A DNA stretch of 64,000 nt from Trematomus loennbergii (taxonomy: Eukaryota > Chordata > Actinopteri > Perciformes > Nototheniidae). The DNA lies in contig JAAOOA010000002.1 in NCBI GenBank assembly GCA_012861695.1, forward strand, positions 24,799,398 to 24,863,397, given 5' to 3'. The notes under the pieces are model-generated. The model ran no database searches. It was not told where the DNA came from and saw only the letters and a list, made by a program, of their open reading frames with translations. Shown one piece after another: positions 14,359 through 29,200 of the stretch. Position 1 is the stretch's first letter; every line of letters starts with the position of its first letter. The position numbers and the translations under genes are program-made.

Positions 14359-14820
14359 CGGTACCACTTTACAATAAGACTACCCATACTGTATAAAGGG
14401 TTTACGAATAGTTTGTAATTCATTTATTAATTAGGTTGTGAACACTTTATAACTCATTAATAAGCTTTTATAAGACATGAGATAAACAGGGCAACTGTGA
14501 CCGGTTGCTTGCCAAATAATGAGCCCACATTTATCTGTACTGCTAAGCCTTATATTGGCTACCTAGCTTACTTCGTCTTCTTCATCAGCCAGCATCCTTG
14601 GTATCTGTTGTTCACTGAGTTGATTCTCGCTAAGTAGCCAATATAAGGCTTAGTCATCTTGCCAAATTAGTGAGCCTGTGTTGATGTATGAAAACTATGT
14701 TAGAACTGGTTTATAAATGGTTCTTAATGATTAATAAAGTGTGTACAACCCAATTCATAACCTAATTATAAACCCTTTATGAATCCTTTATAAGGGTAGT
14801 CTTATTGTAAAATGGTACCG
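14359..14820. mobile_element. MITE-like element with long TIRs
   Basis: The ends are inverted copies: CGGTACCACTTTAC at the left and, on the opposite strand, CGGTACCATTTTAC at the right. The similarity continues inward (AATAAGACTACCC, then related TTTATAA-rich sequence). A second, inner inverted repeat of 20 nt (14543-14562 against 14634-14653) makes a nested foldback. There is no coding capacity, so this is a non-autonomous DNA transposon. I found no convincing target duplication, so the superfamily is left open. Its left edge sits about 30 bp after the stop codon of the upstream LINE RT. Confidence 0.75.
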
Positions 14821-17800
14821 AAATATAATACACTGGCAGGTTTTCCTTTTGACTTAATAAATAAACAGTTATATAATTAGCCCATGCATGCACACACAAA
14901 CACCCACATAAAGATATGATCTACAGCAGTTATAGCAACCAGTGAAATGTGCCAATAGTGGAACAACAGCAGACGTGCTATATGACAGCTGCTAAGAGAC
15001 GTTTTTAACAGATTTAAGACACTAATATTATAGTGTGGTGCATGTGGTGCATGTGGAGCTGTATGTGCTAAAAGTGTTTCTAAGTTTCAATTTTGCATGT
15101 GTGGTTGTGTTTGTTTCTGTGTGTTTTTGTGTTATTGTCTGCGTTCATAGGGTCCGTTTGCTGTTTCGCAGCAACCTAAACACAGCCCAGCGATTAATAA
15201 AACATGTATAGTAGGTAGGGGTGTGGGTTCCTGTGTATGAATGTGTGTCAGGGAAGAGGGACTGCAGCAGAACATAGTGACTGGAAATCTAGGTCATAAG
15301 TGAGAGAGACAGAGAGAGAGAACGGAAGAGAGAGAGAGAAACAGAGTAAGGTACATATTAAACACAGGAAGAGAAGGAAATACAATAACAAAGATAGAGG
15401 TAATCAGAAAACAGTGAAATAGAGGCACGTTTATGAAGGTGTCTTTTTAGAGAAAGAAATTGGTCATGTGACAAAATCCAGATATTCTCACTTGCTATTG
15501 GGGCAAGTGCGGATGCTATATTTATGACCTTTGCAAATCTATGAATGTTCCACCTGTCTGTTTCTCCAGATAATAGAGGGGACAATTCAATACTAAGTCA
15601 GAATACGGCCTAAAGCAATGTAATATGTTGCCTTTGATTAAACAGAAAGCGCAGAGTTATTAGTTATAACGCTAACATTGATTCTCTTCCATTCAAATAC
15701 CCAAAATGCAACCACAGCAGCTAAATGGAAATCAGATAAGGTAGAATGTATTATTTTCCACTGTGGTTATCCTACTGAGAGATTTCAAAATGCCTTAATG
15801 ACTGTTGCATTTTACGGTAGTCTACTCAATGTCTTGAGGACATCCATACATTTTAGCTAAAAAACACAAATGTTTATTTTCTTAGGGATTTATTTTCAGT
15901 TCTTCTTCCAAACATGCTTTTTTTCACTATTGATACATCCACAAAACATTTCTGGCACACCATAGATTCATCCATGTGAGCAGGATCGAAAACACTCAAA
16001 CACATCACACTAAATCAAGTACGTTATTTAGGCTTCTTCTCAGTAAATGCATTTTAACTTTCAAATAAGTTATTATTTAAACATTAATTCAAGTATTGTA
16101 CTTTTTACGGCATATATGTTTTAATGTACCGTTGTGTCCCATTGAATCCTCAGTTGGCAGTTCATAGGTACTGTCACTATATAAATATGTGTACATGCAG
16201 TCCTTCTAATGCACAGCTTAAAAAAGTTAATTCAAAGTCATTTTTTCTTTTGCAAAATGTAAAAGGAAAACGGTCACACACGCTTTATTCGGACATAGTT
16301 ATCAAGTCACTGTTACATTGGTCTAATTTTTAGCTCACATCCACTTCCTCTTTACGGTTTTACATAGGCTACTGCATGAACTGCCCTAAGCCCTGAGCAT
16401 AACATGTCATTTTACATAAAGAGCAAACATTATTCTTACTGCTCTTGTTAAATAGTTCTATTTGTGTGACTTTTTTTCATTGAGACTACTTTTTATTCAG
16501 TTATTCTCACACAAGGCTGTTTTGGAATGGAGACTCAAGCCTCAGTGGAATCCCCTTTTTAAAATCAGAAAAAAACATTATTGTCTCTATAATGCCTGAA
16601 GTTAATGTATTCTATGGGGTCTCTGCGGAGGATTGTTTTAATTGGCTGTCCAGATCATGGCACTCTTTTTAATATCACAGGATTCACAGACGCAGCCAAA
16701 CACACACACACATGTGCACACACACAAACACACACAATCACCCTGACCCTGAAAACTGTGCATCAGCAGAGGAGCTTCATTAGAGCTATCATGAAGAGTA
16801 ATCACACTCTGCAATGGTGCGCGTTGTGTGTGAGCCCCAAGGGGTCCATTTAGAAAGTGATATTGTTGCTTTGTGGATGGAAAAAGTTGTCATAAGCTTG
16901 TTGAGTTGGAACGGATAATAAGCTGACACACACAGCGTCATCAGCAGTTTGGACTAGAGTTGCTTAGAATTATAATGTGATTGTAAATATGCGCACACAA
17001 ATGCCAAGAGGTTGCGGTGAAAACATGTGCAAATTCAATAATGTGTTAACATTATAGGACATATCTCTATAGCTTAGGGGCTGTGTTACATAATATAAGT
17101 ACAAGGAATTGTATTTTTCCCCCAGTAACCGTCATGTTTATATATATATATATGTATATATATATTCTGTAAGCTAAGCATTCGGCTGACTTTCATACAG
17201 TTTTTTCTCATTAATGCAGATTCAGACAGCTTCCTGGGTATTTCAACCAAAATACATAAATAAATAAATGTGAGCAGTACTTAATTGTACTATTGGGACC
17301 ATCATTTATTTCTCCTCCTTATTAGAAACAACTTGTTAATGTTCATTTAAAGAGAAAAAATAAAGATGGAAGCGTCACATTTTCAGACTTCTGTGCTGCT
17401 GGACCTTACTGTGTGGGTTTGACACCCCCGGGTGCACGGAGTTTACTTCATGACAGTAATGGTGTTGTTTGTTTGGAAAACTGATGGCTGTCATGAATTT
17501 GGCTGTGTAGATTATTCTGTTTGCTTTCACTGTTATCTAAATTACGTCACCCAGACATGACATAGACTGATTAGCAAAGCTAATCTCTCCAGGGATCTAA
17601 CCAGTGAGGAGTAATCCAAATAGCCAGAATCTGTATGCAATGCTAATTAAAGTGCAGGACTTCTTCCAATATTTATTATCACGAGTTATCTACTGTAACT
17701 GCTTGCCTTAATGACCCATGGTGCAAGTGCAAGCCGTTGTTATGTAATTACTGTCATTACTGTTTTCAATGGCAATATATGAGTTTATGTGAAAGCTCAG

Positions 17801-18902
17801 TCCGTAGAGGCTGATTCAGATCCAGGGGGGAATGTGTTGATATGTTTGTAAAGATTATGTTTTATTAGATTAGTTTTACTTTATGGATTAAAAATGGGAA
17901 ATTGTTTTGTTGCAGAAGCATGTCTACAGTTTTAAAAATTGCAGGGGTTTCTATATTTTGCCCATACTATCTTTATCAAACGGGATTAAAAAATTGAAAA
18001 AGCGTGTTTTATGTAAAGGTAAAAAGAAGGACAAATCTTGAGTCATGTCACGTTTGTTTGTGAATAGAGGGGAACTTTCAGAGTTCATGTCCGGCATAAT
18101 TTTTTCATGATGTTTTTCCCTTAAAGCCCATTATGTCCAATGGGATGTTTTCTCTGTTGACATTCCCACCCGAGACACTTGCCAACTGTCTTCAACTTCC
18201 TCTATGGGTATTATTCCCTGAATTTAATTTCAATACATAATGCTGTCCATTTTCATATAAATACACTGAGGACTGTGGCCCACTGCACTGAATAAACTGA
18301 AAAATTCAACCCAGTATGTGTAGGTGTTTGAACACTCACCTCAAGTGTGCAAATAATGGCATTCAAATATCATAGAACGCTGAATGAATTAGCCTCATGT
18401 TAAAAGACTCTGCAGGGTTTCCATGAAACAATGGATGAATCAAGATCAGAGGACTTGTTAGAAGGCTGTAAAGTTGGAACTACTAAGTACTTAAAATACT
18501 AATTATTTCACTACACTGAACCTTTTTTTTCATGCAGGCATGTTATGACTCTTAGACAATTATTACTTGTATAAACTGTTTACTTAAACATGTTAATATC
18601 TCTATCACATCGTACATGTATATTATAACAATAATACTTTCATGTGCATTCGTGGCTCCTCAATGTGATGTAAGACCTGCATTGATTTCAAAACGACAAT
18701 ACAAATGATTGCACCAAAACAATAAATTCAGAGGCTGCAGACTGGAGTGTTAAATAGATTTTTGAACAAAGAGAACAACAGTGAGTCAGCAAGAATAAGG
18801 AGGAAGGTAAGATGTATTCCCTATTCACAGGTAAGTCTTGAGGATATGATGCTGTCTGACAGGAAAGCAAATAGGACGAAAGAAAAGTAAAGACACATGG
18901 CA
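14821..18902. other. Non-coding DNA with simple repeats
   Basis: No gene recognised. It contains a GA-rich tract (about 15300-15345), an AC-rich stretch (about 16696-16736) and a short (TA)n run (about 17139-17166). 17540-17790 has several TAAT-type motifs and moderate complexity, and is a weak candidate for a conserved non-coding element. Confidence 0.5.
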
Positions 18903-19293
18903 TTAAAAGTGGGGTATAGGTAAGTTTGAGAAACCGGCTCGAGATACCCTTTTTGTTATATTCCATGGAATGCTCTTAACATCCGATAGCAATGAATATC
19001 TTAAGTGCTTTGACAAAAAATCCATAAAAAAATTTCATCTGTGGAAGCCGTAATACTGTAAAAAGCACGACCAATCATTTTAGCCGGCCCGGCTAAAATA
19101 ACTGGATGGCCTACCTGCCTGTCAGCCTTCCATCTGTGCACAAACTTATCTCGTGCCCTCATTGGTCATGTGCGCGTTTGTGTGTGTTGGAGGAGGGGCT
19201 CTGTAAGGAAGTGGCAGATTTTTTCCGGTTGTGTATTTTCAAATTCTAGCGATCTCGAGCCGGTTTCTCCAAAATGACCTACCCCACCTTTAA
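18903..19293. mobile_element. MITE with TTAA target duplications
   Basis: A TTAA lies at each edge (18903-18906 and 19290-19293). Inside these are inverted ends: AAGTGGGGTA at the left and, on the opposite strand, AGGTGGGGTA at the right. Both are followed after a short gap by the shared block GAGAAACCGGCTCGAGAT. Total length is 391 bp with no coding capacity. An internal near-perfect palindrome (TTTTAGCCGG, 1 nt, CCGGCTAAAA) lies at 19078-19098. TTAA duplications are characteristic of the piggyBac and Kolobok superfamilies; which one mobilised this element cannot be told. Confidence 0.75.
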
Positions 19294-21947
<2,654 letters not shown>

Positions 21948-24543
21948 TCTGTATAACATGGTGTGATTTGATGGAACAATGTCTGACTGGTGACCTGCTC
22001 TTCTCAGAATCCTGCTAAATTGAATAGACTGCACCTGCAGGTAAACTGTTGGCTTAAAAATAAACACCAAACACACAGACACACACATCCACATCATGAA
22101 CAAAGACATACACACTTGTGAACAAATATGAAAACTACTGATATGCTTGAATGCACAAGGACAGAGGGCACACATATACATGAATCTATACACACAAAAA
22201 CACACAAACAGACACACACACACACACACACGCTCGTACACTACCTGTGGGAAAAGGATGAGAAGCCCTGATACGGTTGGTTGCACAAGGTCAAACCCTG
22301 CATGAGAGTATGCAAACCTCACACAAATTAGGACATACAAATGCATACTGGCACTTGGATTTAGCCGCAGGGGGTGAAGAGAGTGAGAAAGGAAACAAGA
22401 GTGGACAATAATGAGTGAGAGAGAAAGGAGGAAAGAGGGGGTGAGATAAAATGAAGAAACAAAGGGATGAGAGAATAAAGGAGGTAATTGGATGAATAAC
22501 AGAACAGGAAAGACAAAAAAGGAGAGGGGTGTGCTCGAGTAAGAGTCATGGCAGGGATTGAAGAAACAGTCATAACAGGTATAAAGAAATATAAAGAAAT
22601 CTTTCCCATATTACAACACATATTCAATTTAGATATTTTAAGAGCGTATATTTGTGTTTTTAATGGCTGCTGGGTATGATTAATTTAACACAAAGGCAAA
22701 AATAAAAGCTGTTGTTGAAGGACGTTGTTATTATGTTTTGTTGTTATGCAAATGTACTATCATTATTTTTGCACTTTGCAGAAAAGGTTTTACTGTATCT
22801 ATGTGGTTTATGCATAATTGTTCAGATTTTATTTTTTTTAATATTATAAAAAAGACATCATGACAGAGGCAGGAGCTCAGGAAAAAATGGTTTTATAGTA
22901 TGTTTTCATGCCCAACTCTATGTTTAGCAGTAAGCCTAATTACAGCAGGAGACATTAACTACATGCTCACATATGTGCACATCACATGCAGAATACATGT
23001 ATGCAGAGTGTTTGATCTCCACACACACTTTCCCCTTACTCTCATTCTTCTCATCTGCCTTGAAGATACTGCATTTGTATTTCCCAGTCTTGTTCAATCA
23101 AACCTAGAATCTGGGTGAGCCACTTTCCTGCGTCCGTGTATATTATGTGTTATAAGCCTGCTGAGGTTTCTTATAGGTTGCTCAACAGAGAATAAAGGTT
23201 GGCAAGAACAAGAGGCAGAAAAGACGAGATGGACCTCAATAATTCAGCTTCCGTCATACTTTGCTGAAACTGAACGTATAGCTATTTACTTTAGAGGAAA
23301 ACTTCCAGTGAAATATGACATATATGTCAAAGGTAAATATTTAATTGATTCAGTTTTTATTCGTAATGGAGATAAATAAAAATGTATATAAATATAACAC
23401 ATTCTTGATGGAAAAAGTTGTCAATGTACAAGCCTAGCATTGCATTGGCTCAGAGTCAAAGTGATTTTATTTGAGGTTGAATCCATTTTGTGAGTTTGAA
23501 TTTTAACGACACCTTGTAAAATTGTACTTGGAAATTATATTTATATCCTTGAACTAATGTTACACTGCAAATTGACCCTGACCAGAAGGATCTGATTATT
23601 TTAGCTTGGTTTAAAAGTTATTTCTATGACTAAATGATGTATAAAGTAGGCCTGCACTATAGCTGTAATTGAATAATGCTGCAATATGAAGAAAATTATT
23701 ATTGTCTATTGTCTCCACAATAACTAAACTGCAATAACATTTCCATCTTATTTAAAAGGTGGTAGAAAGTCATTATTTTCATTCTGTAGGACCATTTACA
23801 TAATACCTAATACATTTCTTAGTGTCATTCATGATTTTCCAGGTGGTTTCACGTTGATCCTGGCCTTACTTAATGAGCCTGTACAGTAGCAGTGAATGGA
23901 AATAAGACTCTGCCCTGCTGTAACACTTCAATTCCCTCCCTCAGGGATCAAAACAAGTGGTACTTTAAGTGACAATGGCTTCCAGTTCAAGTACAGTGGG
24001 CCCTACAGCTAAAATGGAGTCTGAACAGTGTGGTGGGGTGCAGCAGAGTGCAGGCAATACAATCAGTCCCAGTGGCAGACACAGTCGGTGGAAACAGTAG
24101 AGCGCCACAGAAATGCAGGAATGCTGAATGAGTGGAGGTTGTCACCTAAAATGGCAGTTATTTGACAATATATGGTTATGTCTGCACACTGAATCGTTGA
24201 TTTTCGGCTGAATTGACTCAGACTTTCACAACTAAAAGACTGTGAAGGAAGACAGGAGGGGATTATTGACTAACAGGCGGAGGATACGAGTGTGATGACA
24301 TTAATACTAGAATGACACAGCAAAGAATAGAGCGAATTCATTCTCAAGTTCATTATGACAACCAGTTGTGAGTTTTGTTGGTTAATTTCTTAGTATCTTG
24401 GACATTATTTCTGCTATTGAATTATGACTTTCGCAGGAATCAAAGGAACACGGATGCGTATTCTTCTGTGTGTGCACCAAACTGGTTTACAGGGGGAACC
24501 ATCTGCCAATTATATTTGACATATCTTTATGGTTATGGTGAAT
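21948..24543. other. Non-coding DNA with purine-rich tract
   Basis: No gene recognised. A short AC-rich stretch (about 22194-22232) and a strongly purine-rich plus strand at about 22370-22600 stand out. The minus-strand frame across the latter is rich in Ser, Leu and Phe, as expected from a polypyrimidine strand, and is not convincing as a gene. Confidence 0.5.
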
Positions 24544-26216
24544 GATTTTTTCAACCCACTCTCTTCAGTCTGCGTACAAATGACACGACTTTACACATTG
24601 GAAATGCGTGCAATAGATACGCAGAAGTCTGATTTTTTTCATCAAATAAAATTATTCAACAAAAATAACATTATTCAACAAAAATAATTCAATAACGTGC
24701 TTTAACCACTAGGCGGTGCACACAAGGTATACACACAGTATACTAATAATAACTTTGTATTATTAGTGTATGTATAACATCTGAAGATGTGTAGTTTATT
24801 CATGTTTTACATAATTTTACAGGATATTGCTATACTATTTCTGATGTTTTACTTCTACACATTAATATCTGATTTGTAAAACATTTAATTTAATTTCAAA
24901 CCTTTATTTATCCAGATTGTCCCTTGAGATCATAGATCTCTTTTTCAAGGGAGACCTGCAACATCGCAGACAGAAAGGTATATCCGTCATTTAATGGTAA
25001 GCTATTGCAATTGTGATTCCATAGATGTGTCTCCCATCACCCAAATCCCCTGACTATTCTCTCAACTCAGTATTTACATTCTTATATTCAAAGAAAATCA
25101 GTAATATCTTTAAAAACTCTTTTCTATCATCGTCTGTTTCCGGTATTGTTCCTGTAATGAGAGTTCACATTTATGCTACATTGAAGGGTGGAATTGACTA
25201 CACATCTTCAGAAACATAATTTGCTTCAGATATACTGTAACTCATAGCAATATTGTAACCATTAAGAAAAGCCAACTGCATTAAAAACCCAGTTAACAAA
25301 CACTAGGTAAAGTATTTTTCCTTCAGTAATGAAGATGTAATTCCAATGTAGACACACCTGGGGTCGCTGTCAGTCTGTTACGCTGAGCCATGCATTGTCT
25401 GGAACGTAAAAGGGACGAAGAAGACAAAGTGAAGTTACGTACTTCCGGTTCAACATGAAAACATTCCCAGTTAAACATGCAAAAACAAATCGCTAAATAA
25501 AAAGATAAAACAGTGGCATATAATTTACGTTAGAATAAATAGAATGGTTTTGAATAATAGATGAGAGTAAAATCTACGTCACTTTACAGCCCCACCCACT
25601 TATGGGGAAACCAACGCTGTAATTTGAATGGCGATCAAGCCTGAAGCCACAGAGCTCTTCTGCTGTCCTTTGTTCTTAGAGGAAGTACAGAAACACGTAA
25701 CTCTAGATTTGTTTTAATGTTTGAGGTGCAACGACACAGCAGCTTTTTGGCATGATAAAACTATTATTTTCTGCTCGCTCATGAGAGTAACAGCTGGAGA
25801 AATTACAGCCTCGCCTACTGATTTTAATTTATATCGAGCCCGATTCTCAATTTCAAATGTGTGCTCTAAAATGATATTTATAAATGACTATTATCATTAT
25901 TATAAGCAAGACAATAAATGGCAAAGATATGTAGAAAATAAACGTATTTAAGATACGTTCATAACAAACGTAACGTGGGAGAAAATATGTTTCTAGAAGA
26001 TATGTAGAAAATAAATGTATTTGAGATACTGAAGAGAGTGGGTTAACGTGGCGTATCATATGCACGCAAAACTCGGCCTCAGATCTCAATGGGAATGGTT
26101 AGCGTATCATACTGTATGCACGCAAAATCGGACTTCTGCGTATCTATTGCACACATTTCCAATGTGTAAAGTCGTGTCATTTGTACGCAGACTGAAGAGA
26201 GTGGGTTGGATTTTTT
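24544..26216. mobile_element. Non-autonomous hAT-like element with 82-bp TIRs
   Basis: The left arm (24552-24633) and right arm (26127-26208) are inverted copies matching at 80 of 82 positions by eye. Both begin CAACCCACTC at the outer end. Directly outside are identical 8-bp repeats GATTTTTT (24544-24551 and 26209-26216). Long TIRs starting with CA plus 8-bp target duplications fit the hAT superfamily. The 1.66-kb interior has no transposase-like frame. It holds a LINE 3' relic (24890-24975), a duplicated 32-bp block (25923-25954 and 25997-26028), and a partial extra copy of the TIR end (ACTGAAGAGAGTGGGTT near 26028-26044). The T-rich target repeat is low complexity, so the TIR match is the stronger evidence. 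Confidence 0.82.
24890..24975 (-). mobile_element. LINE 3'-end relic, second copy
   Basis: Matches the relic at about 3700-3880, including 'caaacctttattta' and 'ctctttttcaagggagacct'. It lies inside the 82-bp-TIR element, so it was either carried as part of that element's interior or inserted into it later. Confidence 0.55.
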
Positions 26217-29200
26217 ACATGGCAGACAGCTTTCAGATCACTGGATCGAGAAGCGTAACAATAATAATCAACAACTCTGACGTTTCTGAATTTTCCACAT
26301 ACATTGACCTTTCCTTACTGTCAAAACAACCTACACAGCTTGACAACCAATCTTTAAAAACTGTCATCTTGAAGACAGAAATGTGTGGTTACTAGGCTAC
26401 AAATCTGACACAAAATGTAATGCTACGTATTAGTGACACAAAGGTCTCAATGGCTGAGGCACTGCGAATCATTTCGATTTTATCAAGGGTAAGACACACC
26501 TACAGATAATGGCCCTTTACTGATTAAATCATGTTTATTTTATGCTTCCTTCATTGTCTATTTATGTCTCATTAAATGTCACTCTCGCTGTGATGGGCTG
26601 TGATCTTTATATCTGTCAAGCGTTATTTCCAGACGAGTTTACTACAAATAAAAATGATAAATAATTCAAAATACTCCAGAACTTCCACCCACACCTTAAC
26701 GTAAACCCAAAGCAATTTACAGTATGTCCTTCAATATTATTATGCATTTGTGTTAGAGCATTTTTCTGTTCCTGTCAGGCAGAAGAGGAAGCATAGAGGA
26801 TTAAGAAAAAAGATGAGAGGAAAGAACAAATGACAGTACAGCACTTGAAAAAGCCAAGTACAGTGGAGGACATGAGATGATAAAAAAAAAAGCATGAACA
26901 TGAGAGAGGAAAATAGAAAGGATAAAAAAAATGAGAGGAAGACAATAAGAGCAAGAGAGGGGACACTGTGGGTGGACACATGGACAAGATTGCCAGCGGC
27001 CTGGAGAGAGAGGAGACAGTTGGCAACACTTTGACACAACAAAGGCCAGAAGCACACTCCTGCTGAGCAAAAACTGAGCGGCCGCCAGAGGGGTGGCTGG
27101 GTGAGAGACAACAGAGAGAGAACAAGGAGAAAGAGACATTGATGTGCGCGTGTGAGACACCAGAGAGACTGTGTGTTGGGAATGTTTTGGCAAGGCGGCA
27201 CACTTTCCAGAGGACAGGCAGAACATCACTGTAAGCAAAACGAAGATCCAAGTTCACCAGAAGGGCATGGAAAGAAGAGGAAACAAAGAGAGAAACATGA
27301 CACAATGTTACATTATTTTTGGAGAGGTGTTGTGACATTATGAGAGCATTTTCACTGTTAAACAAATGCCGGCTGTCCTTGAAAACAAGATGGATGAGAG
27401 ACAAAACAGTAAAGTAGCATGTCTTATAACCAAAATAGGACATGTACGACACTAAAATGCTGCTAAAAGGAGAGTTGACTGATTTTCTAAATGGAGGATC
27501 TTCATTAGGAGTGACCACTTTTGTATTATATGTTTTTAATTATTTAATTGTAACTTTAAGTCAAACTAAACATTTGATTAGAGTTCGTATTTTCCACGTT
27601 CAAATTGATGCTCCACCAGCCGTTTTCTGTGATTTTCTTAGGATTCCATTTTCTCTTTGACTACTCAAAAGTTGATTTGAAGCAATAGTTTATGTGAGAA
27701 ACAACATTGTCATGCAACAATTTCAGGGCCAAGTATTACAGAAACAGCCACAGGATATTGTTTGTTTATCGTATATCTTTGACAAAAGGAAAGTCCAGAA
27801 TTATGAGATTCATCATGCAAAACACTTTGGGGAATACATCTATCAATATTTGCTCACGGTGACCAGTGCTGCTCTGTGTATGCTGTCATTTGGTTGAATA
27901 TAGTTAATGTTTTAGCAGTTAGGGACAGCATGATGCCCTAGAAGACTGCTGTGACTAAGCCGTAGAGACAGTCACTGATCAATTCACTAACTGATGTTTG
28001 TGCAGCATAAATTAAATCATTATGACTGTCAAGTAGGTTGTGTGTGGAAATATGAGCTGGTATGTGTTTGGGGTTAATCTAGCGGAGTGAGGGCTTCAGG
28101 GCACAGCAATTACACATGGTGGCTTACAATTACCCATTACTGTCATGAATTGATAATGTCACTTCTCCACAATTCATCGAGATTCATTTAATATCCAGTT
28201 TGTTGTACAGAAAACTAATCACACAAACGGCTTTTTCCAGAACAGTTGAACAAGCTAAATATTACACAATGTGTGTGCATACCTGATATTGCTCGTTTCA
28301 AACGCCTCGGCTTGGTCGAAACACATAAAAGTGTCTTCTTGTGAGCGCTGCTTTGGATGGACCTGGCAGCAAACGGCGCATCAAAGCGTTGTGTTTAGGC
28401 ATGTATCGCTGTCTTCTTTTGTCTGCTTTGTTGGTTGTTGTTGGGAAAAATGTTTAAATATTGATGCATCCGGAGAATTAAAATATAATGCAGAAGAACC
28501 CTATGCTGAGTCCCCCAGCAGCAAACTGATGATGAGTGAGATATCCCATCTATCAGTGTGCATCATTGTGCTTGAATAAAGCTTCCTTTCTGTTTGTCTT
28601 TGGCAATAATACAATGTTTAATTGAAGCACCGACATGCATTCCTCATCATTTATGGAACATTGCGTGATGAAAGGGATCACGCAGCGCCAACATTTCCAT
28701 ATTGAATGTGAATGTTTCTCGAGGACTATTTCCTCACTGAAGAATTATCCATCTCCATCATTTTTATTGAGAGTATAAAATTGCATCCTGCTCTTAGTCA
28801 CTGCGAAAATATACGTATGTTCTACTTCCTCTGTATATCTATTATCTCTCCTCCCCCCTGCTCTACCCTGTTCCTATTTACCTTCTTTCTTCCCTTTTTT
28901 GTCTATGATATTTGTTGATTTTCATCAGATGAATTGAGGTGGAGAGACAACACTCCATTAATATCCTGTGCTCTCCTGAACATCTGCAGTGACATGTCAA
29001 AACATTCGCAATGACAGATGAGTGTGCTGATCTGCAGCGAGACTGACACACATCGTACTTCCTTCTCAGTATTCTCCACTAAACACCAATGCCTTCTTTG
29101 CAGACAAACACGAGGAAACAGCCGGCAAACAAACATCCAAACAAAGAAGTGATATACAAACAGATTGTTCATTACCAAGCCAGGGGCGATTGTAGAGGAT

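Noticed and set aside
26740..27518. Overlapping minus-strand frames of 145-247 codons rich in Leu, Ser and Phe
   Set aside because: They arise from a polypyrimidine strand, which lacks stop codons by composition. Three overlapping frames being open at once points to composition, not a gene.
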